Assembly (NCBI GenBank): GCA_003255065.1
Contig: QAOA01007908.1
Span: 595,624-659,623, forward strand
DNA from: Cercis canadensis
Taxonomy: Eukaryota; Streptophyta; Magnoliopsida; Fabales; Fabaceae
DNA: 64,000 bases
Reading direction: 5' to 3'
Shown here one piece after another: positions 18,875 to 30,475 of the stretch. How positions within the stretch are numbered: position 1 is the stretch's first letter; every line of letters begins with the position of its first letter. The notes below the pieces were generated by a model. That model worked only from the letters and a program-made list of their open reading frames with translations. It was not told the DNA's origin and made no database searches. Position numbers and translations under genes: made by a program.

Positions 18875-19760
18875 TTTAAGGCCCCCGTTTAGTCCATGAA
18901 ATTCATTTATGCTGAATGAGAATGAGATAGGGATAGGGATGGAATGGGCTGAAAACAAATGATCATTACTTTTTGTTTATTATTTCCATAAGGAATAGAA
19001 TGCTAGTCCTTCTCTTAAAAAAAAAAAAAAAAACTAGTTCATTCCTTCTATTTTGTAATATATATTTGGTACACAAAATTAATATAGAACTAGTTGCATA
19101 CCCGTGCAACGCACGGGCAATTAAAGCAGATGGAGGAGCAGAAGAGAGAGAGAGAGCGAGTACAATGACTATATATAATTTTACTGATAGGAAAAATGTT
19201 TTCTTTTAGGTTAATATAGTGATGTAATCATAATTATTAATGAGATAATAAAAGAAATACATCAAGCATTAAGTCATCCTTGGTTAATGAATCATCATTT
19301 CCCTCATCTAAATGATAATTACCGTCTTTGTGGAATCAAGGCATAGAGTGAAATTGTGATTTCAAACAAAAATTCTTATTCATTTTCATAGCATAGAAGC
19401 AAGAATAAAATGATCATTTTACATATAAAACGTACTCTTAGGGCTTGTTTGATTCATGAAATCAATTCCTTTTAGAATGGGAATGGGATTAGACCTTTGA
19501 TTGTTTAGTTCCTCATGAATGGAATGCTAGTATATCCATTCCATATTTTCATTTGATACTCATAATTACTAATTAGCACAAAATAAAATCATAATTATGC
19601 TAATTAAGATAAATAAGAAAATAAATCAAGCATTAACTCATTCTTAGTAGCCAAGATTAATCAACATTCTCATCTTCCAAGAGGGGAATGATTATTCCTA
19701 TCACTAAGGAATCAAGGTGATACAGAATGGGACGAAGAAATTATTGATCATTCATGTATT
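18875..19760. repeat. Two related fragments of a short repeat family
   Basis: GTTTAGTCCATGAAATTCAT at 18895 and GTTTGATTCATGAAATCAAT at 19446 begin similar segments, each continuing with GGGATAGG/GGGAATGGGATT and GGAATGCTAG. They look like ends of a small non-autonomous DNA transposon family, possibly hAT-like. Boundaries and target duplications could not be set. Between them is a poly-A run at 19019-19034. Confidence 0.35.
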
Positions 19761-19802
19761 ATCTAATTATTTTATGATTTGGAATTTAGGGTTTAATTAT
19801 GT

Positions 19803-19860
19803 AATATTGGGAATTTATGTTTGCTTGNTATGTTATATTGGGAATTTGTGTTTGCTTGTT
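19803..19860. repeat. Short duplication across a single n
   Basis: ATATTGGGAATTTATGTTTG lies just before the n at 19828, and ATATTGGGAATTTGTGTTTG just after it. This is the same pattern as at 4854, 10129 and 24750, suggesting an unmerged contig overlap in intergenic DNA. Confidence 0.7.
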
Positions 19861-20325
19861 TGGTTCTTAGGATACTTTGCAATAAGGGTGGTTTAAGAGC
19901 TTATTCATATTCCCATTAGGATTAGTTGGGTATTCCTATTATGTTTACTTGTACTAATAGAGTTAGGATTGTCGAGCCATAGTTTGGCTTTATTTTGATA
20001 GCTTTTGATGATATGATGAAACAAACCCCAAATTCAGTATTTTGTTACTGTTCTTGTTAGATTTTAACTATTTTGAGACTAAATACGATTATCTTTTGTT
20101 ATTTTCCCTTTCCCGTTCTACATCACAAGGACTTGATCGTTATTCCAAGCTTTTTTGCCTACCAAATATGAGAATCCACCTTCATATAGAATGGAGGCGA
20201 AAATGGAAAATTTTAAATATTATCAACATAGAAATTTTTCATGGAGAATCAGAAACCAAAATAGTGAAAGCCGAAGGAAGGAAAGTGAAGACAGACCATA
20301 TCACAAGTAGTTAAAAGTTTTGGTC

Positions 20326-20873
20326 TTGCATAATCGGCTCATTGAACTAAATATTACAATTTGAAAATAAATTTACACAATTATCACACTTCCAAACTTA
20401 ATTACCTAAATATTGTAGTTTAAAAAAAAAAAACAAAAAATAAAATGAGACCCACCAGACACGCTAGTTGCCAGCTGGCGTGTCCCCACCGGACACGCCG
20501 GCTGGCAGAGCGTGTCTCATTTATTTATTCCAACTTTAAATTCCAAAAATTGGGCTGTAACATTAAGCAACAAGAAAGTCAAGATCAACAATAGATGATA
20601 GGTTGTTACTCATACACTAATTTGTCCTTTGCTCTTTTATGGATTTCCCCAATTTTTGGAATTTAAAACTGAATAAATAAATGAGACACGCCGGCTGCCA
20701 GCCGGCATGTCTGGTGAGGACACNCAGCTGACAACTGGTGCGTTTGGTGGGTCTCATTTTGCTGTGGTTATTTTTTTAAAATTGTAATATTTAGGTAATT
20801 AAATTTAATAGTGTGATAGTTGTGTAAATTTGTTATCAAATTGTAATATTTGGGTCAATGAGCTTGCATAATC
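20326..20873. mobile_element. 528-bp foldback MULE-like element with 10-bp target duplication
   Basis: The element is 20336-20863, flanked by exact TTGCATAATC (20326-20335 and 20864-20873). It is almost entirely a large inverted repeat: arms of about 220 bp each (GCTCATTGA at both ends) around a loop of about 80 bp near 20565-20645. Each arm carries GC-rich GACACGCCGGCTGGCA motifs that are themselves inverted within the arm. One undetermined base lies at 20724. No protein is encoded. The duplication length and TIRs fit the Mutator superfamily; a transcript would fold into a long hairpin. Confidence 0.85.
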
Positions 20874-21965
20874 TTCTGCAAATGTTACATGTTAAAACAT
20901 GTCCTCTGCTTGTTATTTTGCTCTCACTTCTGTTTCATCTTCCTATAATGTTCTGTAGAATCAAAACAGGAACTGACCAATAGGGAGTGCCTATACCAGA
21001 AAGAAATGGCATACCATCTGGATTTACCTAATGCCAAGTCCCCATATCCTGCAGTTTGGAAACTGTATAGCATAGACACTTAAAAAGACATTCACTTGAT
21101 ATCTGTATCCAAGTCCATGCTGTGCTATAAATAACTGCACAAATATATAAAACAACAATAAACCAAGAGAGCAAAAATAGCAGAGCAAAAATCATATATG
21201 TCAACATTAATATCAGTACCTAAACATAATTTCTTCCCTGTCTCTGGATTAATTGTCTGAAAGCACCAAATTAAAGGAATATTCTGTACTTTAGTATTCG
21301 AAATTTTTTTAAACATTCCTACAAAATGTAACTTCAGCTCAAAAACTTATCAAGAAAATAAGAATTGAAAGTAGAATTGTCAATTAGCTATCACTTTCCA
21401 TATAGGATTAGTTAAAGCACCTGAAAGGGAGTTACAAGGATCTTGCTTACAGTTTAGAGGCATAAAAAAGTCATGCTAATCTTGGCTATACAGCATGTTT
21501 TTCCACTACAAGAATGAGCAGCATTCATATATTTTAGTGAGACTTCTCCATGACACAGGAAAAATTGTCACAAGTTTCACAGACTCCTCTTTTCATATGT
21601 TTCAACCTAGACCCATGAATCAGCTTCACAATAAATTGTGCAACTTCTCAACTTGATTTTACACACTTGATTTCTCATACAAAACTTTTTACATAAGTGC
21701 AGCCTTTCAATTTATAGATCTTACACATGCTCTCTATCAACCCAAGATAGAATTTTTGGATTCTGTGATTACTACATAGAACATAGGATGGTTCGCCCTT
21801 AATGTTGGCCACATAATATGACCTTCAAACTTCGTAGGGTGCAATGAATTTTTTTTTTTTTAAAACTTGAAGAAGATATAAATACATAAAACAGCTACTC
21901 CATCCCATTGATCATTATGCATACAAACTTTCAAAGAAACATGAAGGAACATCAAGAAGAAAGCA
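20874..21965. other. Intergenic DNA, no gene seen
   Basis: No supported gene. The ORF at 21125-21316 on the minus strand has no recognisable family features. Confidence 0.45.
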
Positions 21966-23453
21966 TTACAGAGACTTTTGAAGAAATTCTTCAATTACTT
22001 TATCTTTTGGGTTGGCAGACATGAAGTCCACAAACATTATCATTGTGGTTGCATCAGCTGAAAAACCTTTGCTTTCTATTATTTGAAGGTATTTCATTGA
22101 CCTTGAAGAGTCATTTTTTTTCAGCAATCCTCGCACATAGACATTATAAGTGCAGCTATTAGGTAAGCAACTGTTCTCCTCCATATTCACCTGCAAGTCT
22201 TCAACTTCATCCGGTAAACCTTTTTTACAGAGCCCCTTGAACATTATGGTATAAGTATAAACATTAATTTGCAAGCCTTTGGCTGGTAAGAAAACAATTT
22301 TCTTCCTGCATCCAATTTGCCAGCATTACACAATCCATCAAGCATAATATTGTAAATCTTGTTGTTAAGGTCCAAACCATTATTCTCTATCACTTGAAAC
22401 AATGATATTGCCTCAGAAATTTGCTGGGATTTGCAAAGGCCATGCCATGCAGTAAAATCGCACGAGTCTAGATATCTGGAACATGGTCATAATTGTGCAT
22501 CTTGTAAAACAGCTCTATTGCAGCTTGTGGTCTACCAGATTGACAGTACCCCCTATAAGAGTGATCAAGGTCACAATATCAGGAATCAATCCTTACCATT
22601 TCATTAAAGAGATTCAGGGCTTCTTCAATGTTCTTCCTTTTCAAATATCCATTGATCAATGAGTTATAAGTTACAACATCTGGTAAACTGCATCTGTGGA
22701 TCATTGATTTAAATACTTCCATTGCCTTGTTCATCTGGTTTTGCAGACAATGGCCATCAATCAATGAATTATATGTGAACTGATCAGGCTCCTCCCCATT
22801 ATTGATCATCATATCCATTATGTGTTCAGCCTCCTTTATCATTCCCTCTTTGCAATATGTATCCACCAATATAGCAAAGGTTTGTTTATTTGGCATGATT
22901 CTCTTATGCATCATCTTCTTGAATAGAGTATTAGTATCTTTACATCTACCAAAATTACATAAACCTTGAATTAGGCAAGTGTAAGAGACAATATCGGGTT
23001 GAATTCCATTGCTGGCCATTTCTAAGCATAAATTAAAGCGATCTTTGCACAAACTATCTATATAATTGTGTTGTAAATCACTACATTGGGCTGGAAATTT
23101 CTTTCCTCCATCTTCCTAAAACACTTTAGAGCTGCACTTGTGTTACCAATCTTGCATAATCCATTAATAATTGCTCCATAGGTGTGCATGCATGCGTGTA
23201 ATCAAGGAAATCACAGTTGTATAATGCTTCATCCTCACAATGACTCCTACCAGTAACACAAAATCGGGAGGAGATGGCAAAGGATTTAATGCCAGCATAT
23301 TATGAAATAAATGTAAAGCATGATCAACATTTCTCACAGATTCAACAACTGGTTTCTGATTTCGCTATCATCGATTTCTCCAGCAGTGGCGTTGCAAAGA
23401 GAACAATAAGTGGGAATCCAAATTGAAGAAGCTCTTTTATTTGTGGGTAGCAT
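21966..23453 (-). pseudogene. Restorer-like (P-class) PPR protein pseudogene
   Basis: Intronless relic of a P-class pentatricopeptide repeat gene of the Rf-like type, whose members bind organellar RNA, mostly in mitochondria. Typical 35-aa repeats are clear at 22579-23052 (GIQPDIVSYTCLIQGLCNFG, PDQFTYNSLIDGHCLQ, PDVVTYNSLINGYLKRKN) and 21966-22274 (INVYTYTIMFKGLCKKGLPD). The N-terminal region near 23230-23340 reads HALHLFHNMLALNPLPSP and MKHYTTVISL, as in Rf-like proteins. The frame breaks near 22590, and the next block (GYCQSGRPQAAIELFYKM, about 22495-22550) lies in another frame and ends in a stop. Further frame changes occur near 23040-23060 and 23345. About 1.49 kb remains, near full length for a short family member. 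It is very unlikely to make a complete protein. Confidence 0.85.
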
Positions 23454-23930
23454 TGAGTTGAGGCCAATTGTGAGCTTTTTCTGAATCAGATTTGAGAAAG
23501 AGGAGTAGGATTGGAACTGGAAGCGGATCCAGCTCTTAAAAAGTTAAAAGCAGCGCAGGCCCTAGTTTGTGCTTCCACTTCTAAACACCACCCACAAAAA
23601 ATGACAAACAAAGCGCACCAATGTTATTTCTTTGTTTGAACTTAACCCTTTTTTTTCATTCCTTCTTTTTACAGGCAAAAGAAGCTAAATGCCTGAAGTT
23701 ACCGCAAATTCTTTGCATCTACGTCTATCACATGTGCCTACAAAATTGATCTCGGGAGTTTGAATCCTACTGAAAACAGTAGTGGCCAAGGCATGCTAGA
23801 TTTGAGTGGGGATTAGTCTTACATCAAAAGTATAAAAAACTAATTTTTTTTTTTAATTTTTATAATGATATCAAAATTAAAAGTTTCTTTCACCCTAAAG
23901 TCATTAAATTTCCATATGTGGTAAAAATTC

Positions 23931-24573
23931 AATTTTTTTTTGGTAGTACAAAGAAAAGAAAGAAAAACTACAACCTAGTGACTACAGACAAATTATCTGT
24001 TAATAACATATGAAAAGTCTCGGAAAATGGATGTTGGATCACCTCCCATTTAACTTGCCCTCTACCTCCATGCTTTGCTAAAAAATCAGCTACTTGATAT
24101 GCTTAACGCAACAAGTGAGTAAGAGACACTTGCCAACATCTCCCCAACATATACTGAATATACTTTAAAAAGCAACCATACTGATGATAATTACAATCTG
24201 CATCCTTAACCAAATTTATTGCTTCAAGAGAATATGATTCACAAATAAGGTTTCTCACCCCGCAATCCCAACACCAACTAAGACCATTTCTAATAGCCAT
24301 AAGTTCAGCCAACAAATTTGTGTCAACACCTATAGCTCCAAAGAAACCCAGTTGCCATCTCGCTTGCGGGTCAAGAAGGACACCACCAACATTAGCGTTA
24401 CTTGGATTACCAAGGTTGCTGCCATCCATATTCAACTTCATTGCACCCGGATGAGGAGCTTGCCAAGAGACCCACCTCACCTCTTTAACTATTTTATCTT
24501 TATTAAGGAGAAAAACTAAACAACCATTTTCCTCCCTCACCTTATACCCCTCACAACCATACCAATACAACAA
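23931..24573 (-). mobile_element. LINE 3' fragment with RNase H domain
   Basis: The minus-strand frame 24103-24573 (156 codons) shows an RNase H domain of the type at the C-terminus of plant L1-like LINEs: MKLNMDGSNLGNPSNANVGG, LLAELMAIRNGLSWCWDCGV, then ESYSLEAINLV. After a stop, AYQVADFLAKHGGRGQVKWE follows in the same frame, as in LINE RNase H tails. The frame ends near 23963 and is followed by a short A-rich tail on the minus strand (about 23930-23940). The family usually has ESDS where ESYS stands here, so a catalytic aspartate appears to be lost. The reverse transcriptase part is absent: a 5'-truncated dead copy. Confidence 0.7.
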
Positions 24574-24593
24574 AATAACATTTCATGGGTTGC

Positions 24594-24916
24594 AAATTTC
24601 ACATTCAATATATAGTTGGATTACATCCCCCAATGTTCAATGACCAACAATTGCTTGGTCTTTGCAACAAAAACTTTCATACTTATCAAACAGCCAAATC
24701 AGCAAAAAAAATAAAAAAAATACAAATATCCCAATGCACAAAAAATCCANATTCAATAACCAACAATTGCTAGGTCCTTGCAAAAACTCAGACATCCCCC
24801 AATGTTCAATGACCAACAATTGCTAGGTCCTTGCAACAAAAACTTTCATACTTATCAAACAGCCAAATCAGCAAAAAAAAATACAAACTAAGTATCCCAA
24901 TGCACAAAAAATCCAA
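24594..24916. repeat. Imperfect duplication around a single n
   Basis: The block from CCCCCAATGTTCAATGACCA to CCCAATGCACAAAAAATCCA occurs at about 24627-24749 and again at about 24795-24915, with an n at 24750 and a partial repeat (TTCAATAACCAACAATTGCT) just after it. Single-base and poly-A differences separate the copies. It is either a small tandem repeat that stopped assembly or an unmerged overlap. Confidence 0.7.
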
Positions 24917-25213
24917 TTAGCAGCTCATTAGTAATCTAGTATCAGACCCTTTATAAGAAAAATTCAAATCCCAATCCGATTGCTACTGCAAAAACCAATA
25001 TCCCTTTATTAGATAAACTTTGATAAACATTAAAAAACCAACTAAACATATAAATAAGATTTACCCAGAGGTTGACAAAACACAAACACTTTATGAAAGC
25101 TTGTCGAGCTCAGTGACAACTGTTGAAATCTCTAATTAAACTATCATAGAAAAAAAATAAATCAACTAGCTTTCAATTTAAAAATCTAAAAAATTATAAA
25201 AACCAAATATAAA

Positions 25214-25425
25214 TCACAGAGAATTACTTGATTCAATTTGTTCTATCTCATTCATTTGGCTACGAAGATCAATTGGCTTCTTAGAGGATCTTAGCCAATT
25301 CTAAGCACAAATTAAAGCCTCAACAGTGGTAGGTAATAATGAACTCCGAAATTGGTCTAGAACCCTACCCCCAGTACTGAATGCTGATTCATATGACACT
25401 GTTGAAAACTTGGGTAACATGAGTC
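25214..25425 (-). mobile_element. hAT transposase C-terminal relic
   Basis: Minus-strand translation gives [20 protein letters not shown] followed by [18 protein letters not shown], the conserved C-terminal dimerisation block of hAT (Ac/Tam3-like) transposases. Where the family continues with a glutamine, this copy has TAG, and the same frame goes on with NWLRSSKKPIDLRSQMNEIE to a stop at 25214. No catalytic core or TIR was found nearby. It is a fragment of an old hAT element. Confidence 0.8.
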
Positions 25426-25429
25426 TTAC

Positions 25430-26920
25430 TTTTTTTTTTTCATATGAAAAGATTGCACCTTTTGGCCTTCTATGGTGCATTTGTCCTAAAGAAAGCATAT
25501 CTCCAAAAGAGCTAAATGTATAAGATAAAGAATATGACAGAAGGTGGGGTCTTTTAGACACATTCATTCAAGTATCTCACTTATTGTACACAAACTTGGC
25601 CATGTGAGTTTTCCTCTTTTCTTAATCTTCTGCATTGAATATTCTCTATATTGATAAGGTCACTTTGATTTTCTATCTTGCTCTCTCTTATTATGCAAAA
25701 AAACCTTAAATGGGTCTTCAGTATATAAAGATTTGAGACTGATAATGAGGCATTAACTAGCAAGAGTACCCCACTCACGAAGTGTATGACAAAATGACAG
25801 GCTGAGTTTTATCCCAAATAAAATGTGGGTTCAATTTTCAATAGCATCATTAGGAAGAACTGGATAAAATAGGGCATGAAACTCTTAGCTATGGAATAAT
25901 TTTAAATGGGTCTCTGTCTCTCAGTGTATATATCTTGTCCTTTTCCCTTCACTAACAATCAAATTGGTACCAAAACTATGCAACATTTTTAATGAAATGA
26001 CATCTCTGCTTGCCTCTCTGTGAGATATTGTTCTGAAGGTAGATATTACTGCTCATAGCTTTCAGCTTCACAGAATAATTGGCACATAATGTAAAATATA
26101 TTCATGTGTTCATTGAGTCATCAAACAAACTAACAAATAATATATAGAAACATTCAGCAGATGGGTCTCCCTAAATGAAACACCAACCATCCAAAGGTTA
26201 AATTTTTCTTTGCGCTAAACATTATACTACAGAAATAATTTCTTCCCAATCTTTGCCAAAGCATCCCTAGTGGCTTAATAATTTTGCTATTATATAGTTT
26301 CCCACGTTTTCTCAGTAAGCAAACAGCACTACTTCTACAGAGATTGTGATTCAGCTAATACAGGACATTTCCAGCTGTGCTAAGCTTTTTGTTAGTTTCA
26401 TTGTAAGGGTGTTTATACTATAGTTAAAAAATCATAAATCAGAATCACTCATGCATGATATTTTCAAATTAATTAATATTATTGATAATTAATTATCGAT
26501 ACATATCACAGTTGGTGAGAACAGATAAACTATTTTCAAGGGGATATCTATTTCACCACAGTAAAAAGCTTTTTTTTTTTATTGAAGAGTGAGGTACTAC
26601 TTTCTAACACAATCACGAAGTTAATTATGTTGGTTAAATTATGGTTTTTAGGAGAATAGTATTGTGGTACCTTATGCTAATTAGTTTTCGCTATCGTCAA
26701 TCAATATAATAGTTGTTCACTTATAATCTTATTCACTATAAACTATGCCATGTGAAAGAGGCCGTAAATGTGTTTAACCTTCTTACCCTTCATTAAGTTG
26801 AGGCTTCCAGGCGTGTAATATTCTGTTTTTAAGGTGCTTTGGCATAAATTGGTTGGCTTATAAGTTATAACAATAGCATTAAAAATAACATATTATAAAA
26901 ATTCTTCTTGTCAATCAAGG
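25430..26920. other. Intergenic DNA, no gene seen
   Basis: About 1.5 kb without a supported gene, RNA or complete element. It ends abruptly where the segmental duplication begins at about 26921. Confidence 0.5.
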
Positions 26921-28504
26921 ACATAATCTGCAGCTGTGGTTTCCCTGTACTTGGGAGGATTGTCTTCTGACAGAAATTCCTTAATTGGTCCATAGAACTT
27001 GGTGGACATGAGACTTGCATTGAAAAAGCTTGCAATAGATATTCTTGGACCTACAAGGTTTGCTAGTACTCTATGTTCAGCACTCTTGAATATGTCATTT
27101 GTTATAAGCTGGAATTCAAGAAAAATTTCAATTAGCTCCATTGTTAAGTGCCATTTCAAAATAGGTCTCAAAATGCTACAAATGCATTTCCTTTTACATA
27201 TGGTACATCTTTCAATTATTTCCTTTGAAATAATTATAAATGAATATGTGAACAAATATATGAACAATTCTAATTGAGGACTTGTAGCCGAGTTGTACTG
27301 AAGTTGCCCTCAGGATTTGTGAGTTCCGAGTTCAAACCCAAAACCACTGCTAAAAGTACCAAAAAAGAGATAGTATGATGAACTTACCTGCAGAAGATCC
27401 CAATGTCTACAACTAGAGCTCCATGCATGGGAGGTACATCAACCCACTGATTCTCGTGAAAAACTTGAAGGCCACCTATATGGTCTTGCAAAAGTATTGT
27501 GATGAAGCTAACATCTGTGTGTGGGCTAGTGCCAATAGTTAATTTTGGTTCAGGGCATTCAGGATAATAGTGAGCAAGAAGAAGAAGCCCTTCAGCACAA
27601 TCCATCTCTTTAAGTTGTAGGGGATTAAGGCCAAGAGCCTCCACTAGTAACTCAAACAAAGTACAAGCCAATGTCATTACTTTCTCCGAGTATTCAATCA
27701 CAATTTCTCTGCAAGTTCAATATCCACAACACATCAATCATACCAAAATTTCACTTTAGACGGTTTAAAAGTGAATTTAGAAATGACCATCATCAAGAGC
27801 AAAACTATGAGTTCACTAGAAATGTATCATATAAGAGTTCAAATATCCATGCTACATCATGAATCATGATCAAAGCAAAACTATGCTAATAAAGTAAGTT
27901 AATGAATTGTTAACAAGTCCTAACATGTCCGAGGGCTAATACCAACAAAATTATTACCACACACCTACAGACTGCTGGTATTTCTTCTGGTTTAGGTGGA
28001 TGAGGAGCCATGTAACATCCAAGTGTATCCCTCCAATCCACAGCCACATCTTTGTACAAACTATAATTGGAAATATATAACTTTCTTGCTAGGATCACGG
28101 GTGTAAAACTCTTTCCTAACCTCCACATCTTGTTCATGAAATCTACAAGCTCCATCAATCATGTCATCCAAAACATGAGTTGGAATTCCATGGTTTATTA
28201 CCTGAAAGAAGCCCCCATTTTCACATGCATTTCTAACTTTTCCCACAACTTCAGTTCTCAGAATAGGCTCACTAAGGATTCTTTTGAGATCAATGACGGG
28301 GATACTGAACTTTGAGTCACTAGCTGTGGCTGATCTCTCATTTAGATTAAATTGTCCACAGTGAAAAATTCGTGGAACTTTTGTGACACCATCTTCTATG
28401 AGCCCTTTGACACTAGCCTTTGAATCATCAAATGCTTTAAGCTCACTTTTCCTGTCATAAGTGGAAACAGGTTCTGCCTTCAATTCACCGGTGGTTGTGG
28501 CCAT
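26921..28504 (-). pseudogene. 2-oxoglutarate/Fe(II) dioxygenase, broken copy A
   Basis: Tandem duplicate of the intact gene at 34106-35870, same three-exon layout: 27965-28504, 27388-27708 and 26921-27108. The N-terminal DIOX_N region ([11 protein letters not shown]...[13 protein letters not shown]) and the catalytic block ([18 protein letters not shown]) are still readable. Against copy B, exon 1 lacks two bases near 28076 and exon 2 lacks one G near its donor, each shifting the frame. Exon 3 loses its last 19 codons because the duplication edge falls there, so it ends in an unrelated LD and stop. It is very unlikely to make an active enzyme, unless the small indels are sequencing errors; the lost C-terminus would remain. 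Its upstream region also differs (36-bp tandem at 28581-28652). Confidence 0.88.
27276..27366 (+). mobile_element. Possible short tRNA-derived SINE in dioxygenase intron 2 (copy A)
   Basis: GAGGACTTGTAGCCGAGTTG resembles a tRNA box A, and GAGTTCAAACCC about 33 bp later resembles box B. A short A-rich end (AAAAAAGAGA) follows. The equivalent sequence is at about 34639-34730 in copy B, so insertion preceded the duplication. It is short and the 3' part is not recognisable, hence modest confidence. Confidence 0.4.
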
Positions 28505-28547
28505 CTTTTTTACAAACTAGCTTTGCTATAAATTTCTCAAAAGAATG

Positions 28548-28559
28548 CTTTATTTATAG
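28548..28559 (-). promoter_or_regulatory. TATA box of dioxygenase copy A
   Basis: CTATAAATAAAG on the minus strand, 44-55 bases upstream of the ATG at 28504. The same motif is at 35914-35925 for copy B. The 5' UTR would be only 15-25 bases. Confidence 0.55.
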
Positions 28560-28580
28560 GCATGAAGGGTGGGGCATGTG

Positions 28581-28652
28581 AATCCTTTGTTTATAGTGTT
28601 CCTTATTGTAAGTTTGAATCCTTTGTTTATAGTGTTCCTTATTGTAACTGAA
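28581..28652. repeat. 36-bp tandem repeat upstream of dioxygenase copy A
   Basis: The unit AATCCTTTGTTTATAGTGTT plus 16 bases occurs twice in tandem. Copy B has only a short remnant here (GTGAATCCATATTGTGACTG near 35943), so the two promoters differ just upstream of the TATA box. Confidence 0.85.
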
Positions 28653-28977
28653 CTTAGATGCAAAAGCACCCTTGTTTCTTTCCCATAAATTTCTGCATAT
28701 AGGATTATTGAAATAAAGTCCAACAAATGCATAGAATTTTGAACAAAATAAATAAAGTCAAAAAACTTTGATTAAGAAAGGGAGGAACAATTATGTCATT
28801 TCCTCTATCTTCTGCTACTTTTGCTCTCAGACATTTGGCACATAAAAAGCGAAAGGAATGCTTTATTTAAGGTGGTGACTTGTATGGCCAACACTAAGCA
28901 ACTACCAATCCTTTTCTAAGAGAGATAGAAGACAAATTAAATGCAATAATGTTATGATTTTCCTCAATTTTTTTTTT

Positions 28978-29190
28978 NNNNNNNNNNNNNNNNNNNNNNN
29001 NNNNNNNNNNNNNNNNNNNNNNNNNNNNNNNNNNNNNNNNNNNNNNNNNNNNNNNNNNNNNNNNNNNNNNNNNNNNNNNNNNNNNNNNNNNNNNNNNNNN
29101 NNNNNNNNNNNNNNNNNNNNNNNNNNNNNNNNNNNNNNNNNNNNNNNNNNNNNNNNNNNNNNNNNNNNNNNNNNNNNNNNNNNNNNNNNN
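28978..29190. other. Assembly gap (213 N)
   Basis: Run of undetermined bases. In copy B, the matching anchors are about 36282 and about 36740, so the true gap is probably nearer 450 bp and includes the left end of the Pack-MULE of copy A. The given length is likely a placeholder or underestimate. Confidence 0.95.
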
Positions 29191-29432
29191 TCTCTCTCAC
29201 ACTCTCCCTCTCATCTCTCTCTTTCTCTGCCAATCTCTTTCTCTCTCTACCATCTCTCTCTCTTAATTTGGGCTGTGCTTAAGTTAATTTGGTGTTTTGA
29301 CTTGGAAACAATAGAAATATGTGATGCAAACATTATTGTAACAGCCATGTTGCTTCTTGGTGGTTCTGCGGCACACATTGTATTCCTCATCTTCTGCTTT
29401 ATGACAAATTAGGTATAGTAGAACCACATGAC

Positions 29433-29655
29433 TTGGAAATAGAGGGAGTTTTCAGAGCCACCAAGAACTACATAGACTTCTGCTTAGTGAAGAAGGAGGG
29501 AGATCCCTATATTTCGCAGCTTGAATTAAGGCCATTGCCTGAAGAGTACCTACAGGGTCTGCCTTCTAGTGTTTTAAAACTGATAAGCAGAAGTAATCTA
29601 GGGAACGGGAGCACAGGAGATGAGATCAGGTATGTAATCTACTTTCATTTGAGGT
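29433..29655 (+). pseudogene. Captured malectin-like receptor kinase exon fragment, copy A
   Basis: The plus-strand frame reads [20 protein letters not shown] then [20 protein letters not shown] and [11 protein letters not shown], the typical end of a malectin-like domain in plant LRR receptor-like kinases and related receptor-like proteins. It ends after STGDEIR at a GT, a plausible former exon-intron junction. Preceding sequence from about 29330 (ATLLLGGSA-like reading) may be part of the same capture. Only one domain piece is present and it sits inside the Pack-MULE, so this is transduplicated host sequence, not a gene. The near-identical copy is at 36984-37206. Confidence 0.75.
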
Positions 29656-30189
29656 AAACTTTAGTACTGGCTGAGCTGATAAGGTGCATTCTCCTATAGA
29701 TACTAGCTCACCATAAAAAAGAAGCATAACAACATACGAACATGGTTTCTCATTAACACCTTTCTTTTCAGTATACTCATGCAAACACGTGAGATTATCA
29801 TGCTACAGTAATCTTGGTCTCATTGAGTTGCTGGGTTGCTACAGTAATTTTGGTCTCACTTGCTGAGTTACTACAGTAAAAATGGGTACATGATGGTGCA
29901 TCTTGCTGCTCTTTAAGAGCACATAGTGAGGGGCTGTTGTTGGCATGGACAATGATGGTGAAGACGGCTTTGTAGGTTCATCAAGAGATTGGATTGGTTC
30001 ATAATTCCCTGCTAGCTTTGTCGGTGAAGAAGAAGCCCAATGAAAAACTCGCTTGCGAGGATGCTTTCCACTGATAGTTGCGTCAAGCAGTATAAGCGCT
30101 AACCTGATCTAAGGAAAGAGGCAGCATAAGCAGGAGACATGGCCCAACCTAGTTCGAGCTTGCCTCTCTTAGTCCCACCCATGCTTATT

Positions 30190-30475
30190 ATACAGAACCA
30201 AGGGCTTTAGCCTATTGGAAACCAGGCCTATTGAACCTTGCTCGGAAGTAAAAACACCATTCCCCTGCCACGTTTTGCACCCTCCAGAATAAGCTATTCC
30301 ACCTGTACTTAGACGACTGGTGCTATACTTTGATCGTGGGCTTTAGCTATTCGTTAAATGACCACGTTAGCCACCTTCGAACCATTTTTAAGGTATTAAG
30401 GAAGAATCGCCTCTATGTAAAGAAAGAGAAATGCTCCTTTGGACAAACGGAGATCCTATTCCTAGGGCAGAGAGA
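30190..30475 (+). mobile_element. Ty3/gypsy reverse transcriptase fossil inside Pack-MULE copy A
   Basis: A broken fragment of a Ty3/gypsy-type retroelement polymerase region, about 280 bp, recognised from the reverse transcriptase palm and the segment after it. It has no LTRs and is wholly contained in the Pack-MULE, so it was carried as cargo. The second copy is at about 37740-38025. It predates the segmental duplication. Confidence 0.7.
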
